Below, in pieces: positions 18,101-31,946 of a stretch of 64,000 nucleotides of DNA. The DNA comes from Aptenodytes patagonicus (taxonomy: Eukaryota; Chordata; Aves; Sphenisciformes; Spheniscidae), in contig NC_134950.1 in assembly GCF_965638725.1 (NCBI RefSeq), forward strand, positions 106,600,802-106,664,801. The letters are read 5' to 3'. Both the position numbers and the translations under genes were made by a program. Below the pieces are notes generated by a model. The model was not told the origin of the DNA. It searched no databases and was given only the letters and a program-made list of their open reading frames with translations. The stretch's first letter is position 1. Each line of letters starts with the position of its first letter.

Positions 18101-21100
18101 CATAGCTCAAGCATCAGTAAGACTCAGGGTGTCCCTTGAATATTTTAACAACCAGTCTTGAACAAGAAATCGGAGCTAACTCTAGCAAGTACAATAAGAC
18201 TTTAGCTAACAAAACTGGTAATGAAGTGTTTTATTAAAAATGCAGAGGGGAAAAAATTTGTATCAGTTTTTTTTGAGCATTCTATACATGTTCATATGTA
18301 CCAGAATTACAAAGGCATTGAGTTTTGCACTGCCTCTTCCTCTTTACCCACAGCACAGACCTTCTCCAGGCTGACCAGTCCAGAAGTTGAGCTGATTGGA
18401 GAGCGAGAAACAATGACCTATGGGGTCTGGAGAAGACAGACAGGAGAAGCAGCACTGACAATGGCAACTAGAACAAAGGAGCAGCTGATACCAATCATAA
18501 ATCATGACCAGCAGCTACACTGGCACCCCAAAATAAGCGCTGCTTTGAAGTGTTATATAAAATTATAGCAATAGATTGTTACTAAAAATAAAGCTAACTT
18601 GATATCAAGGCTAGTCATAGCACAAAATCTACTTTTCACGCTGGTAAACAGAGACCCCATTGTGTGATGCTGTGAGCAGAGACCATCTACTTCTCAAATT
18701 TATTTTTTTTTCAGAATCCTCTTTAAAAGGGCTAAAGACTTCACATACGGTCAACACACTGAAGCACAAGTTTGCACAGTCAAACTTTCTTTCTCCTAAA
18801 CAAAAGCCATGTGTGCACAAACAAAGCAAAGTGGAATCATGCCCACTGCTATCCATATGCAGTTTTCATTCTTGCAGACAAGTGCTCTCCCACTGCTTTT
18901 CCACAAAGTTCTGGCATATAACTCTGTTGGAATACAGCAAGGCCGAACACACATAAGTAAAAGCAGAAATGTCTCTTTAAAGGTGACATTTTGAGACATT
19001 GTGAAACAGAGAAGCATGAAAAATTACTTAATGGATAATGTGTTACTGTCATCACTAGCAAACAGAAGTTCTTTGAGCACACCCTGAAACTAAGGGATTA
19101 GGTGGGAGGAAGACAAGGAGGAGAAGCATTGCACTGAGTCCTCTTGACTTTAAAAGATGGCTTACCATTGGAGACAGTCTTAATTGGATGAAGAGAAATT
19201 GTGAAAACAGGTAACTGGAAACAGGATTGTTATCCTTGATCTCAGCAGTACTTTGTTCATTGGCTACTGTCACAGTGCAATACACCAGCTGCAACTCTAT
19301 TGACACATAAAACATGCCAAGAAGATTAGGAAGTAAATACTCTATTTGGAGGGGAGACGAACGGTAAAACTTCACCCACTGCAAAACCAGACATTACCAA
19401 AAAAACCCCAAACCTCTAAGATAACAAAGTCCAGTTCTAGGAACATGTGGAATCTGCCAATTCACAAATAGCAAGTGAAGGAATTGCCCCCACAGCTGAG
19501 GCGAACAAAGTATAGTAGAGCCACAGGGGAAAGGTCTGTTATGAGTGACAGAGATACAAAAAGATCAGCACTACTCAAGAGTGAAAGTACAGAGGAAATA
19601 TGGCATAAAAGGCAGGAACTGTCTGTTCCTGTTGCCTATGCATCTGAAATACATAACATTGCACTCTGTGAGCCTCAGATTCAAGAATATATGAAATTCA
19701 GGGAAAATCTGGAAGTAACAACAGAAACGAATTACAGAAATGTCTTTTTTTTTAAAAAAAAAAAAGAACTTCAAAAACACCAACCATGAGCCATCCTAAA
19801 AAATAATTAAGGCCTGAAAAGCAACACTATTAGAACTTGAAAGTGGTAGACCTTAAAAACTTTACATACTTATTTTTGGATCAGGGTGGAGGGGAAGTCA
19901 GGAGGGATGAATCTGGCACAAATCATACACTTAATAACCAGGGGTAATGAAGAGAAACTAAAAACAATTGAAAACAGCAGCTATATGTCAGTAAAGTTTT
20001 CAGAAGAGAGACTTGGATTAAGGTCTGGACTAGTTTGCTAAAGGGAAGGAGGAGTAACCTTATCAACTGGTACTTCGAAAGTCAGATTAGGGGAAAATTA
20101 AACACAAAACAAAATTACTTGTAGGAACAGTTCTGTTCCGGCACAAGAATGGATCAAATTATTTAATAAATTTAAAACAAAACAAACAAAAACCTTCTAA
20201 TTCCCTCCAATGAATATTACGTACACAATTAAAATAATTCTGCTGTTTATGTCAAACTATCTAGAGCGCTGTGTCCCAGATAATACATCAGCCATAGGTG
20301 ATATTAAACAACTAACATGAAAATTGAATTGCCAAGCTGCTTTATGGGTGCAAACATTTTAAACATGTTCACAGAAGTCAGAGGCTCTTGCTCCGATATC
20401 TTCCTTTAATCATCCATATGCCCAAGGATAATATCCACCCTCAATGCTGCTTTCATGACTTACTGGTGTTTATAATGAACTACCAGGGATGCCTAACCTT
20501 TATAAGTAGAGAAGCAAAATATTCTCTCTCAGGGAAGACTGAATTATCACTATGCAAGTCTTCTTTTCTGTCTTTTAGTTCAATAGAACTAGAGACAGAC
20601 GATTCATTGTAAGTAGAGACAAAGGTTTCTGCAGGCTCATGCCTGCAACATCTCCTTATAGAAGTGGCTGTAGCACAAGCCAGCAGCACACCTTACTCTC
20701 CCCCTGTAGCCAGACACACCTATGCACATGCTGCATGAAGCCATTCCATGCCATCGCTGAGCTCCAAGATGACCAGAGCCTACACAGAGCTAGTATGTGT
20801 CAGGGAGTGATACTATTACGTGGCTTGAATACTCACAGTAAAAAATTACGTAATCTTATCCATATAACTGCATTCTCTCTCTTTTGAAGTGTTGACAAAT
20901 CTGTTAACATTGACATAAATTATAACTTTTCATTACTTGTAGTATTTATTCTTTTGCACATCTCTTAACTAGATATACTTAAAATCAACTCAAATTAAAG
21001 ATCTTTCAGTTCTTCCACAGTCCAAGTCTCATTTAACAGATGCACTCGCCTGGGTTACCTCGAAACTGCCAGCATCTCCATTCAGGTGCAAATCATTTGT

Positions 21101-22276
21101 ATATTTCAACTACCTCCAGTGAAACAAGAAATTAGACAATTTCTATTTCTCAAACTGTCAACTCGGGCTTTTCACTTTTCTTCCCCCTGCAAGTTCCTCT
21201 ACTTCCCTTCTGCTCTCTGCTTTCTCCAACAGCTGCTCCATACACTTCTCCCCAGGAAACCATAGGTCCAATGCAACAAGTAGCGATGACTCCTCAGTTT
21301 GATTGCCAGCTGTGGTCCCAAGACAGGGTCCCCTGTTTTCTGCACTCCAGCACAGCACTTACATGTTGCATTTTGCTGTAGAAGAATCCAGGAAGCTCCT
21401 TATACTTAAAAAGTCAGAGGAGCTTTAAAAAGAAACTGGAAACCAACAAAAGGATGTAGCCTGTTACCTATCAGTTCTTTGTGGACTACAAAGCAGTATT
21501 TTGTAGTCAAAATATTCTTAGAATAACTGTTCTTAGTTGCAGTAATTTCCCTGACTGTTTCATCTTTGGTTTCTCAAGTACATTCCCAGTGTTATAGCAT
21601 CTATATTATAAGAAGTAATGAGGAATACAAGTTAATAAAATTCATTCACGGAAATCACGCCCTAATAACATTTTCTTTGTCCAGCAGCACAAGACCTAAA
21701 TATGGAAACAAACTTGCTTTTAAATATTGAAAGTGGTGTTGAAAACAAAAATAATTGCTTCAAAAGATAGCCCACCTTTTGCCTGCTTATCAAAGAATGA
21801 ATATTTTCATCTGTAGCTGTGCATGGAGCTCTAGAAGTGAACCCCCTCTGAAGCGAGTCGGCATCCCGGGAAAATGCAAGAACATATGGCAAGTGTACTA
21901 ATGATGTTAATACCCACTAGATGCTAAAATAAGTGCGCGGGACCAGGGCCTTCACTCTGCGAATGGAGCTAGAGGGGCAAGGGAAATGTAAAATACAGTA
22001 AGCAACAAAAAAATCTGACTTAGAATAAACCTCCTTTCTTTACCAACAAGTTAAAAAGTTGCATCTTGGAACATCAGAGCACTGATCTGGCAAGGGTAAC
22101 AGACAGCGCTCCTGAGCCCGGTTCATTTTACTGAATGCAGAGTCACCCACTTATGGAAAGACAGTATTTTGATCTTCGAGAGAGGGAGGAAAGTATGTAA
22201 AACACGTTATTTCCTCAAATATTCCAAATCAAAGCTTTACAACTAGCAAGCAAGCAAGAACCTTCAGAACTGGGCA

Positions 22277-22297
22277 GACACACACACACACACACAA
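22277..22297 (+). repeat. (CA)n microsatellite next to SLC66A2 exon 1 donor
   Basis: A run of about ten CA units begins in the intron within 10-30 bp of the exon 1 donor of SLC66A2. Read on the gene strand it is a (TG)n tract, a kind of element that can influence splicing. That effect here is inference only. Confidence 0.85.
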
Positions 22298-22307
22298 AAC
22301 CAACTCA

Positions 22308-23720
<1,413 letters not shown>

Positions 23721-26700
23721 GAAACTCCGCCACGCTTCGCGAGAACTGCATTTCAGTGGCGCTCAACATCGCAGCCGCTCCCTAACTATATGCGGCGCGA
23801 CGGTAGCCGGCACATCTTCCTTAGGAGGGAGAGGTTTCTTTTACCACAATGGTGCTGGTTAAAGGGGGCAGGGGGAGGGAAAACGAGCATCTTCTACCCA
23901 GAGTGATCGGCTAGTCTGTACTGCTGTTTGCACTGGGCCAGCAGAGAAGCACAAGTACCGCACACAGATGCCACGAGGAGACTGACAGCATGGACACTGC
24001 ATCCTCAAACGGCTGCTTGAGGTGGTGGCAAACTTCAGCGACGCTGAAAAGGATGGCTCATCCATTTAACCTTACAGGTGGCTGCACAACTCTCTTCGAA
24101 GCTTGTTCCTCGGGCTCCCCGTAATGCTTTCATAGACATGTTGCCTCCTTCCTTGTATGTGCTCCTGCTGCTCATCCAACAGGTGAGAAATGGGATGGGG
24201 TTTACTGCAACTAGATGATATTATTTTGTGTCGTATATCAGCAACTGTAAACGCTTGTTGTGAGTCTTGAATGGAAAGGAGCCGAATTAAAAATGGAAAG
24301 AAATGTTTGTTTCAGTGCTTCTGAAGCCTTTTGTTTACTTTCTGCATAGCGGCACCTTACTCGACTGCAACCATTTCTGCCACCTGGCAAGTTTTTGCAG
24401 CGTATGTGCAGCACGTGAACCTGCACATCACTGCAGAGTGTATTTTTCAAAGACCATTTTTGGGGTACCATCACACAAGTGTCCAAAACACTCTCCTACC
24501 GTAGATGAGGTGACCAGTGATAATGCTAGGGACTCACCTTTCCTACAGGGAAGTAGTAGCTCTGCTACTTGAACAAAGCTCTACTTCATTCCACAGACCT
24601 GAAGGTTTGATTGCCAAAGTTAAAAATACACAATGGAAGCCTTTAATTCTGACTTTTGGATGAGGAGCCAAAAGTTCTTGATTTCAGACCATCTGACTCA
24701 TTCAGAGAGAGTATAACAATCAAATTATGTATAAACTGCATAATTTAAAACATATTATTTAATGGCTCATATTCCATATATCACTTGTGCATTGTTATAA
24801 TCATGCAGCTATGCCAACTTCTTTCCAAACTTTTCTTGGGAGCCCGTGCCACATATTATTTTTTCCTTAAGCACAAAGGTCTAAACAAGCCTCAGGCTGA
24901 AAATAAGAGTAGCCCAGATTAGGAAGCCAACTTTTGTTCATGTAAATACAAGTGTTTTGAGAAAACACTGAGAAATTAGGTATTTTGAAGTAACGGTTAC
25001 CTACATAGAAGAAACTGCCCAGGCTGACACCAGTTCTCCAGGTTAGCTTCCAGAACAACTCCAGGACACTTCTTTTAAGTCTACATGATAACAAACTTCA
25101 TACAATATTAAGATTCTAAAGTACTCAGCTGGAAACAGACAACTGCTTTAACTTAGGTTGTTTGCCCTTACTTGAAATTGTAAGGGTAAAAATGCTGAAT
25201 TACAGCATGTTGCTGCATGAATGTAGTTCAGTTTTGGTCACTGAAAAAATGTCCTAGATGTTTAGGAGTTAATCCATTGATGGAAGCCAGACTGACTAGC
25301 GATGCCAGACACTGGGTGGCGGGAGGAATGACAGGTTGGCTTGAACTCCTCAGGCTGAGCAGCTGCACAACAGCTTGTGCCAGCACCAGGGAGGGACCAT
25401 TCCAGTCTCAGAATATTCTAAGCAGCCAGGGGCAACTTTCTTTGGCAGCGGTGCCGTCCCAAGGTGCTCGCTGACTCCAGCATAATATACAGCCCAGCAC
25501 ACAGAATATCCAACCACAATAGACCCAGCAAGGCTCCAGTAGGAGAGTCCCCTGGCGAAAATTTATCTAAAGCTTGGGAGGTAACAGGTGATTGAAGAGA
25601 GTCTTGCCTCATCAAGGAAAAGTTCCACAACCTGCAGATCCGAGTGCAGTCAGATGAGAATGCTCAGCCTCGTGAGGCTTTACAAAAAATTAGTTTTCTT
25701 TGTCTGGTAGGTAGTAACTGAGAGGGAGCTCAAAGGACCGCTTCCTTGGTGTAAAAGCAGAGCCTACCATAGAAACAGTACTGCTGCACTGCCAGACAGC
25801 AATTCTCTGGTTTTGAGTGAGGAGAAAAAGAACAGGTGCATTTATTTTTCCACACGGACTGGCAAAATTCCCCCTTTAAAAAAAAAAAAAATCTCCATTT
25901 GCAAGAACTGCATTACCCATTCAGAAAACAGAAGCAGGTAGTATGTTTCACACCAGGTCTTTGAAGACTAATATTAATCTTTTTATGACAACTGCTGTAA
26001 GAGAATTGAAATTGAGTATGTGAGCAGCTCTAGCCACCTAGTTAGGAACTAGCTCCTAGCAGTTAACATTTTGGTGACAGCGTAGTCCCTAAACCTCCAA
26101 TCACAACAAGAACTTTGTTTATTCCAGATTAAGAAATCTGATAGAGATTATACCTGTTAAGAAATGTTCCTGTAATATCTTTGGATACAGTTTAAGCAAG
26201 CTGAAAGCGGTGAACAGACATGGGATGTTTTCAAAGGGATTTTAACACTGGCAGAGGTGGTAAAAATTATTATATAAGGTTTTGTTTTGCAAATAGGCCC
26301 ACTGAATTAGAAGAATAAACAGCAGGTTGTTTCTGCAATTGGCTCCCTGTAGCCACATTCCTAGCAGAAGGACACCAGGGCCAATAGGACACAGGAATCA
26401 ACCACCCAAGTTGGACCAGTTTCAAGACTGAAGCCTTAGCTCCTTCTTTGCAGTTTTTTACAGGAGGAGGGGGGCTGTTGGTGCTTCACTTGTAGTTGCT
26501 GCAGTAGCAAAAATAGCAGATTGCTGCAAGTCTTCTAACCAGTCTGTTGTTCTGTCAATTGATTTTGAAAGATGAGCATTAAAATTATTTTATATTCTAC
26601 ATTAGAGAAATGCTGTTGCACTGAAGCAACCATAGGAAGTCCCTGCAAGACATAGGCTAAAGACACAGTGCAGATAAGCTCTAAGTCACTCCTTGAACAC

Positions 26701-28122
26701 ATTGCACAATAAATGTTGTCATAAGGATTATGTGAATTCCTACGGTAGCCAAATTCCCTTCAATTATCACTTTATATCTCATTCTACAACTATAGTCACG
26801 GTGAGATAAAAAGAAATATTCACTGTACTGTTCATAAAACAAGTAAATGGGTCTTAAGTACCTTGAAATTGGCCATTCCTACCAAGATGTATTATCACTA
26901 AATCATCTGTCGTCTTCTCTCCGCTTTTGATTTTCTAAAGCAACCCCACTGCAACTGGTGGCAGAAGCTACATCCTGGCCCCTTCAAACACTGATGAGCC
27001 CCTGTTTTTGCAACTGATGGACAGAATCAAGCTAGTATTAACAGGAGATGCTGTTTTATTGCATATCCTCACCACTTTTTCTTTCTCCTTCTGCACTGGT
27101 CTTTGTAAACATAGAGCAGTGAGTATAAGCGTGGGTGGAGCACCCACCGGCGTGCAAAAGAACTCCCTCTCCACTTCCAAGGAGGACCTCTGACAAATGT
27201 GCCCAGCCTACAAGCCCATCTCTGGGCAGCGGTGGCATGCTCTGCACTGGGGAGCGGGAACCAGGACCACGCAGGCTGAGCTGATTAGACTCCTCTGTGT
27301 ACTTGGACTGCTCCATCTCCACAGACAAATGAAGAAAAAGCCCCAAACCAAACACGCCAGAGAAGCAGGAATCAACCTGACAGCTGGCAGAGATACATGA
27401 ACCCTTCTTCAAACCATTACAGCTTTGAAACAACAGGCAAAGTTCAGGCCCGTGGAGAAATAAACAACATATCACACAGGCAAGAAGTTGGACCAGGACT
27501 GCTTAACCCACAGCCTGTTCTGTCAAACAGGTCCAGCTGACTGCAACTATTTCTTCCCCACATGCTCGTCATATGCCATTGCATGTCCCATGGCCGCAGG
27601 GTCACCTCAGCCAGCTGGTTGCAGCCGAGGAGTCTGCAGGCAGCTCCTGCTCAGCACCACCCACTGCACCACCTGCACATCCTTGCTCGTGTCTAACAGT
27701 GCAGCCATAAGTTCTCACGTCAACAACCTTTAGGAGTAGAGTTGTTTTCTCATAAGGAAATATATAATAGCTCAAAGGACCAGAAACGAGAAACGTCTCC
27801 ACAGACAGGATCTGCACAGCATGCCGTGGGAAAATCCATGCAGGCTCCGACCAGTGCTGAACCAATGCATGGTGCCCAGCATCGGAAGGGACATAAGGTT
27901 TACTCACTATCAATGTTCCTCTTTTTATTCTGTCTTATTAAAATGGCTATTATTTTATTAAGCCATTTTTTGTTGGACCTTTCTTGCCAAGATGCAGAAA
28001 GAGCCCTGCACCATCTCCCTCTCTCCCACGCTTCACCCCTCCCTGGGGCAGAATAATTACTAATTACAGGATCATTGCATTCAGCAAGAAGCTGCCGATA
28101 CTGGGGAGTGAGATGGGAAAGA
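23721..28122. other. Intergenic region, SLC66A2-HSBP1L1, left part
   Basis: No exon, tRNA or clearly recognised repeat was found. Sequence is unique and AT-rich with short chance frames. Parts of 25.2-25.6 kb and 27.1-27.9 kb are more GC-balanced and could be old decayed repeats, but I cannot name them. Confidence 0.5.
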
Positions 28123-28127
28123 GGGAG

Positions 28128-28671
28128 TGTGGTGGGTTGACCCCAGTCAACAGCAAAGTCCTCACCCAGTCGCTCACTCACTCCCCCCCAGCAGGAAGGG
28201 GGAAACCGAGGAAAAAAAAAAAAAACTCATGGGTTGAGATAGATAAAGTAAGTTTAATAAATGAAGAAAAAGAACAAAAATAAAAGTGATGCAATGGCAA
28301 TCACTCACCACCTCCCACCAGCAGACCAATGCCCAGCCAGTTTCCAAGCAACAGCTACTTTGGAAGAAACTATACCCGCCCCAGCCCATTTTTATTGCTG
28401 AGCGTGATGCTACACGGTCTGGCATGTCCCTTTGGTCAGTTGGGGTCAGCTGTCCTGGCTGTTTCCCCTCTCACCCTCTTACCCACCCCCAGCCTATTTG
28501 CTGGGGGGCAGAGTGAGAAACAGAGAAGGCCTTGATGCGGTGCAAGCACTGTTCAGCGACAGCTAAAACACTGGTGCACTATCATCAACACTGTTTTGGT
28601 CACAAATCAAACACAGCACCATCCAGGCTGCCATGGAGAAAGTTAATTCCATCCCAGCCAGACCCAGCACA
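28128..28671 (-). mobile_element. Solo ERVL-type LTR with target-site duplication (fossil)
   Basis: Read on the minus strand, the element starts TGTGCTGGGTCTGGCTGGGA and ends with the avian LTR tail, finishing in CCACCACA. It starts TG and ends CA. The same five bases, GGGAG, flank it at 28,123-28,127 and 28,672-28,676, a perfect 5-bp target duplication as expected for ERVL-type integration. There is no internal region or second LTR, so it is a solo LTR left by recombination. It belongs to the same broad family as the LTR at 60,479. Confidence 0.9.
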
Positions 28672-29362
28672 GGGAGTGAAATGCACTTTGGGAAATCCTT
28701 AAACTGGCTTTATCTCTGAAGAACGAGTGAGGGTGCAACTGCAGTGTCTTAAGTCTCACCAGAACTATCCCTAGCCTTCTCTGACTCGTTTTCTCTCCCT
28801 CTTAATGAAGCTGTGGAGTGGCCTGGAAGCAGAGAGAGAAAAGAAAAATGAGAGAAACTATAGCATCAGCATGATTCAAAATACCACCATGGGATCTGGA
28901 GTCAGTAGCATTACAGCAACCAAACTATTTTTTCTTTCTCTCTTCCAGGACAAGGACAAAGTGCTTCTGGTAGCATTTACTCACTGTAGCACACTCCTGG
29001 TTTGCTTCTGTTGAGATAAGCCCAGCATCTGTGGTACACGTAAGAACATCTTCTACACATAAGAAGAGAACAAAACAAATTTATGCTGCCCTTACCAGGA
29101 GCAAAGAGTGCAGCAGGGGGAAAAAAAACCAAAAAACAACTTTACTGTGTGAGTAACAACTGAGTCCAAGACAATAATCTAGATGAGACAGATGTGAACA
29201 TTGCAGTCTGATTTTTCTGAAACCCCAAGGAGCTGCAGTTATAGGTCCTTTCCAAATAATACAACATTTATCCCAGAGAGAAGCTGAACATCCTCACGCG
29301 TCCTCTGAGCCTCTCCAGCCAGCACCAAAAGTGGAAGCAGCCTTGTGGGGGTCAGCTCCCCC

Positions 29363-29434
29363 TGACCCCAGTGTGACTTGAATACACAACCTTCTGATCT
29401 GAAGTCAGACGTGCTGCCATTGCACCATGAGGCC
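29363..29434 (-). tRNA. tRNA-Trp-like gene with UCA anticodon (likely pseudogene)
   Basis: The 72-nt reverse strand aligns end to end without gaps to recalled vertebrate tRNA-Trp(CCA). The cloverleaf folds: acceptor GGCCTCA/TGGGGTC with G-U pairs, D stem GTGC/GCAC, perfect anticodon stem TCTGA/TCAGA, T stem GTGTA/CACAC with one A-C mismatch at 53-61. The anticodon loop is CTTCAGA, giving UCA, which would read UGA rather than UGG. Changes from the reference in the D, acceptor and T stems are mostly paired, so stems stay closed. Against function: the near-invariant G53-C61 pair is lost, weakening the B box, and the nearest downstream T-run is about 40 bp away. No 3' CCA is encoded, as normal. 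Confidence 0.55.
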
Positions 29435-30550
29435 ATGCCACTGCACCCCTTCCCCTGGCTATGGAGGGCCAAGTCTCCAGCGCTTTTCTGCCCAGGTGAC
29501 ACTTGTGCCAGCCTGTGCTGGCAGCATCCCTTGGCACCCACTGGTCCCTCTACATCCTTATCATTTCAGATGCCTTTTGCCAGGCATGTTTGGAACACGC
29601 ACCCACAAGACTCCTGCTGGCAAACGCCACGTGAAGCACTAAACAGAGTAGGGGTGGGAGGGCCTCCTACAGCAGCCAAGCTGCATAAAATACCTGTCAT
29701 ACTCTTAGCACCCCCCTCTCTGCCGCAAATGTCTCACAGAAGAAAGCAAGTGAAGCAAGCAGGCCACTGTCAGTAAAGGTTTCAGTCTTAAAAGCACATT
29801 TGCAAAGGATCTGTGTTTCAGACAAGGAAGCGCAAGATTTTTTCTCCCAACAAAAACAGCCAAAGAATCAGATTTCCACACCCTTGGGTGTTTATATTAC
29901 TGTCATTGCTCACCGATTCAAACCTTGCTGTTAGGTTTGAACCAGTGCACAAATTTTATCCTACACGTGATGTTCCCTGGTGTTACTCCCCATATTTGCC
30001 CAAATCCACACATTTTCTGCAACTGTAGTGCTTTCCACTAATTCAAGGTGAATTTAAACTGCCTGCAGCAGGAAAACACTCCAGTTGTCTTCTCTGGGAT
30101 AAATTATCTCTGAAGCTGCAAGGAAGCATGAACATAGCTGCAGTTTGCTCACAGGAAACTTTAGCCACGGTTCTTTACAGCTTCTGGAAAAGGAAAACGT
30201 GCGTCTTCAAATGAACCATTCGCTCCTTCGCCCAGCTTCCAGCCTCTTCAGCACAGGCTCTTCTATCAAATTTTGTAGAAAAATACTCTTTCCATCACAC
30301 ACCCCCGCACATGCCACGTTTAATCTCTGTGTACAAAACACACCTTCTGCTCTGGACCATGAGGTACCTGGAAGAGAGCCACACGAGGCTGTGGGATCTG
30401 AACACATGGGGTCAGATCACTGTCCTTGTGCTGCAGAGGCTGCCTTGTCTCGCCCTCACAGCGGAGGCTGGCAGAGCCTTGACTGTTACACACTGCATTT
30501 TCTTCAAGAAAGCTCCACCATGCACATATGACACCCAGCATAAGGAGCAA

Positions 30551-30619
30551 GACTGCGGGGTGATTTGCACGCAGCCTTCAGATCCAATGTCAGGCGTGCC
30601 ACCGGTGGGCCACAAGGCC
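30551..30619 (-). pseudogene. tRNA-Trp-like pseudogene, second copy
   Basis: On the reverse strand, GGCCTTGTGGCCCACCGG begins a sequence alignable to tRNA-Trp along its length (roughly three quarters identical by eye), including the GGCTGCGTGCAAATCA T-arm region. The anticodon region is altered and pairing in the stems is partly lost. It is probably a dead copy of the same source as the sequence at 29,363. Confidence 0.5.
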
Positions 30620-31883
30620 AGAAAAACAGACCCCACGCCCTTTGCCACTCGGGACAAACACCTCCAGCTCCCTCCTGCAGCCTTTCAGGAGGGGAACTGC
30701 TCGATGAATGCTTCTCCACCCTCATTGTCCAAAGACAGTAGGAACAAGGCTGGAGCAGAAAGCAGCATGGGAAGTAGCATCTCTTACCAGCCATGCCTGG
30801 GAAACACAGATAGAGATTTCTGGATTGCCACATAATAATTCAGTCAACAGCAGGTAGACGGGCAATTTCACACAGCCACGAATTACACACAACTCTTCAC
30901 AGAGCCAAAGGATGCCACCACACCAGCCTCTGTAGTCGAAGCATCTGCAACGGGCTTTCTGCTGCTGCTACATTTATCACCAATGCAGGACACTTACAGG
31001 GAAAACTATACCCTGTTTTCTGTAGCGATACATGATGCCCATAGTACACACAAGGAACTTCTGATAAAGAATATCCTTAACCCTGTCAGTTTTCTTTCTG
31101 GAGAAACTTGCAGAAAGGGGCTGACTGAACAAGTTTCACAATAAGGGGATTTGTGAGCAGCAGTCCCAAAACGCAACACTTTAACTGAAGGCAGAGCACC
31201 TCCATCAGGGATCAGGTTTCCCTGACCGCTGGAATTACCCTTTTGTCTTCAAAGATACAGAGCCTGAAATTTGAACCATGCACAAACACCCAAGCTTTTA
31301 ATACTCACAAGTCAAATGACTTGTCTCTTGAAGAAGCACTACAGTTGTCAGACACCACTGACCCAAATGCCTTTTCCCCATGCCTGAAGCATTTGCATTT
31401 TACTCACCACATCTTTCCATGCCTTTAAATAACAGCCACTTGTTACTTCTACTGATGTTACCAGATGAAAGAAAAGTGATGTCTTTGCCAGTAAGTATTC
31501 CAGTGGAACAAGCTTTCAGTGAACTACACTACGCTGAGTCAAGAGAAACAGGTAAATGTTAATAATTTGCTTGCAATAAACATCAGCACCATTTAGGATT
31601 TCAGCATATAAAAGCTGATGACCTAGCAAAGCCAGACGCTTTTTCTGCACATTGTGTCCCTCTAAACAACGACTGCAAAGTGACACAAGAGAAGCTTCCT
31701 AAGAGAGAGGGAAAGACTAAGCACAGCACGACTCAAAGACCCAACCCTACAATTTGGTAGCAGAAATACCATGACTGTGGTGCAAGAGCTAGCTTGTACC
31801 TAGCCCTTTTCTCTTCAGAGAAAACTTTTACAATTGACCATGCCTCTTCCAGGAAGGAAAAAAAAAAACAAAACTCAAAAATT

Positions 31884-31946
31884 TGCAGTGTGATTTGCAT
31901 CCTGCCTTCTGATCCACAGCCAGACAAGCTGCCATGGTGGCCCAGG
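31884..31946 (-). pseudogene. tRNA-Trp-like pseudogene, third copy
   Basis: The reverse strand keeps the GATCAGAAGG and GCAAATCACA stretches of the anticodon-stem, variable and T-arm regions of tRNA-Trp, but the rest is decayed. A block near 32,070-32,120, 5' of it on its own strand, resembles the block near 29,565-29,615 5' of the first copy at about the same distance. This suggests the copies arose by local duplication that included flanking DNA. Confidence 0.4.

Noticed and set aside
30374-30440. Possible fourth tRNA-like sequence (Trp or elongator Met type)
   Set aside because: Only the T-arm-like part and scattered stem pieces match; too weak to list as a feature, mentioned within the tRNA cluster finding.
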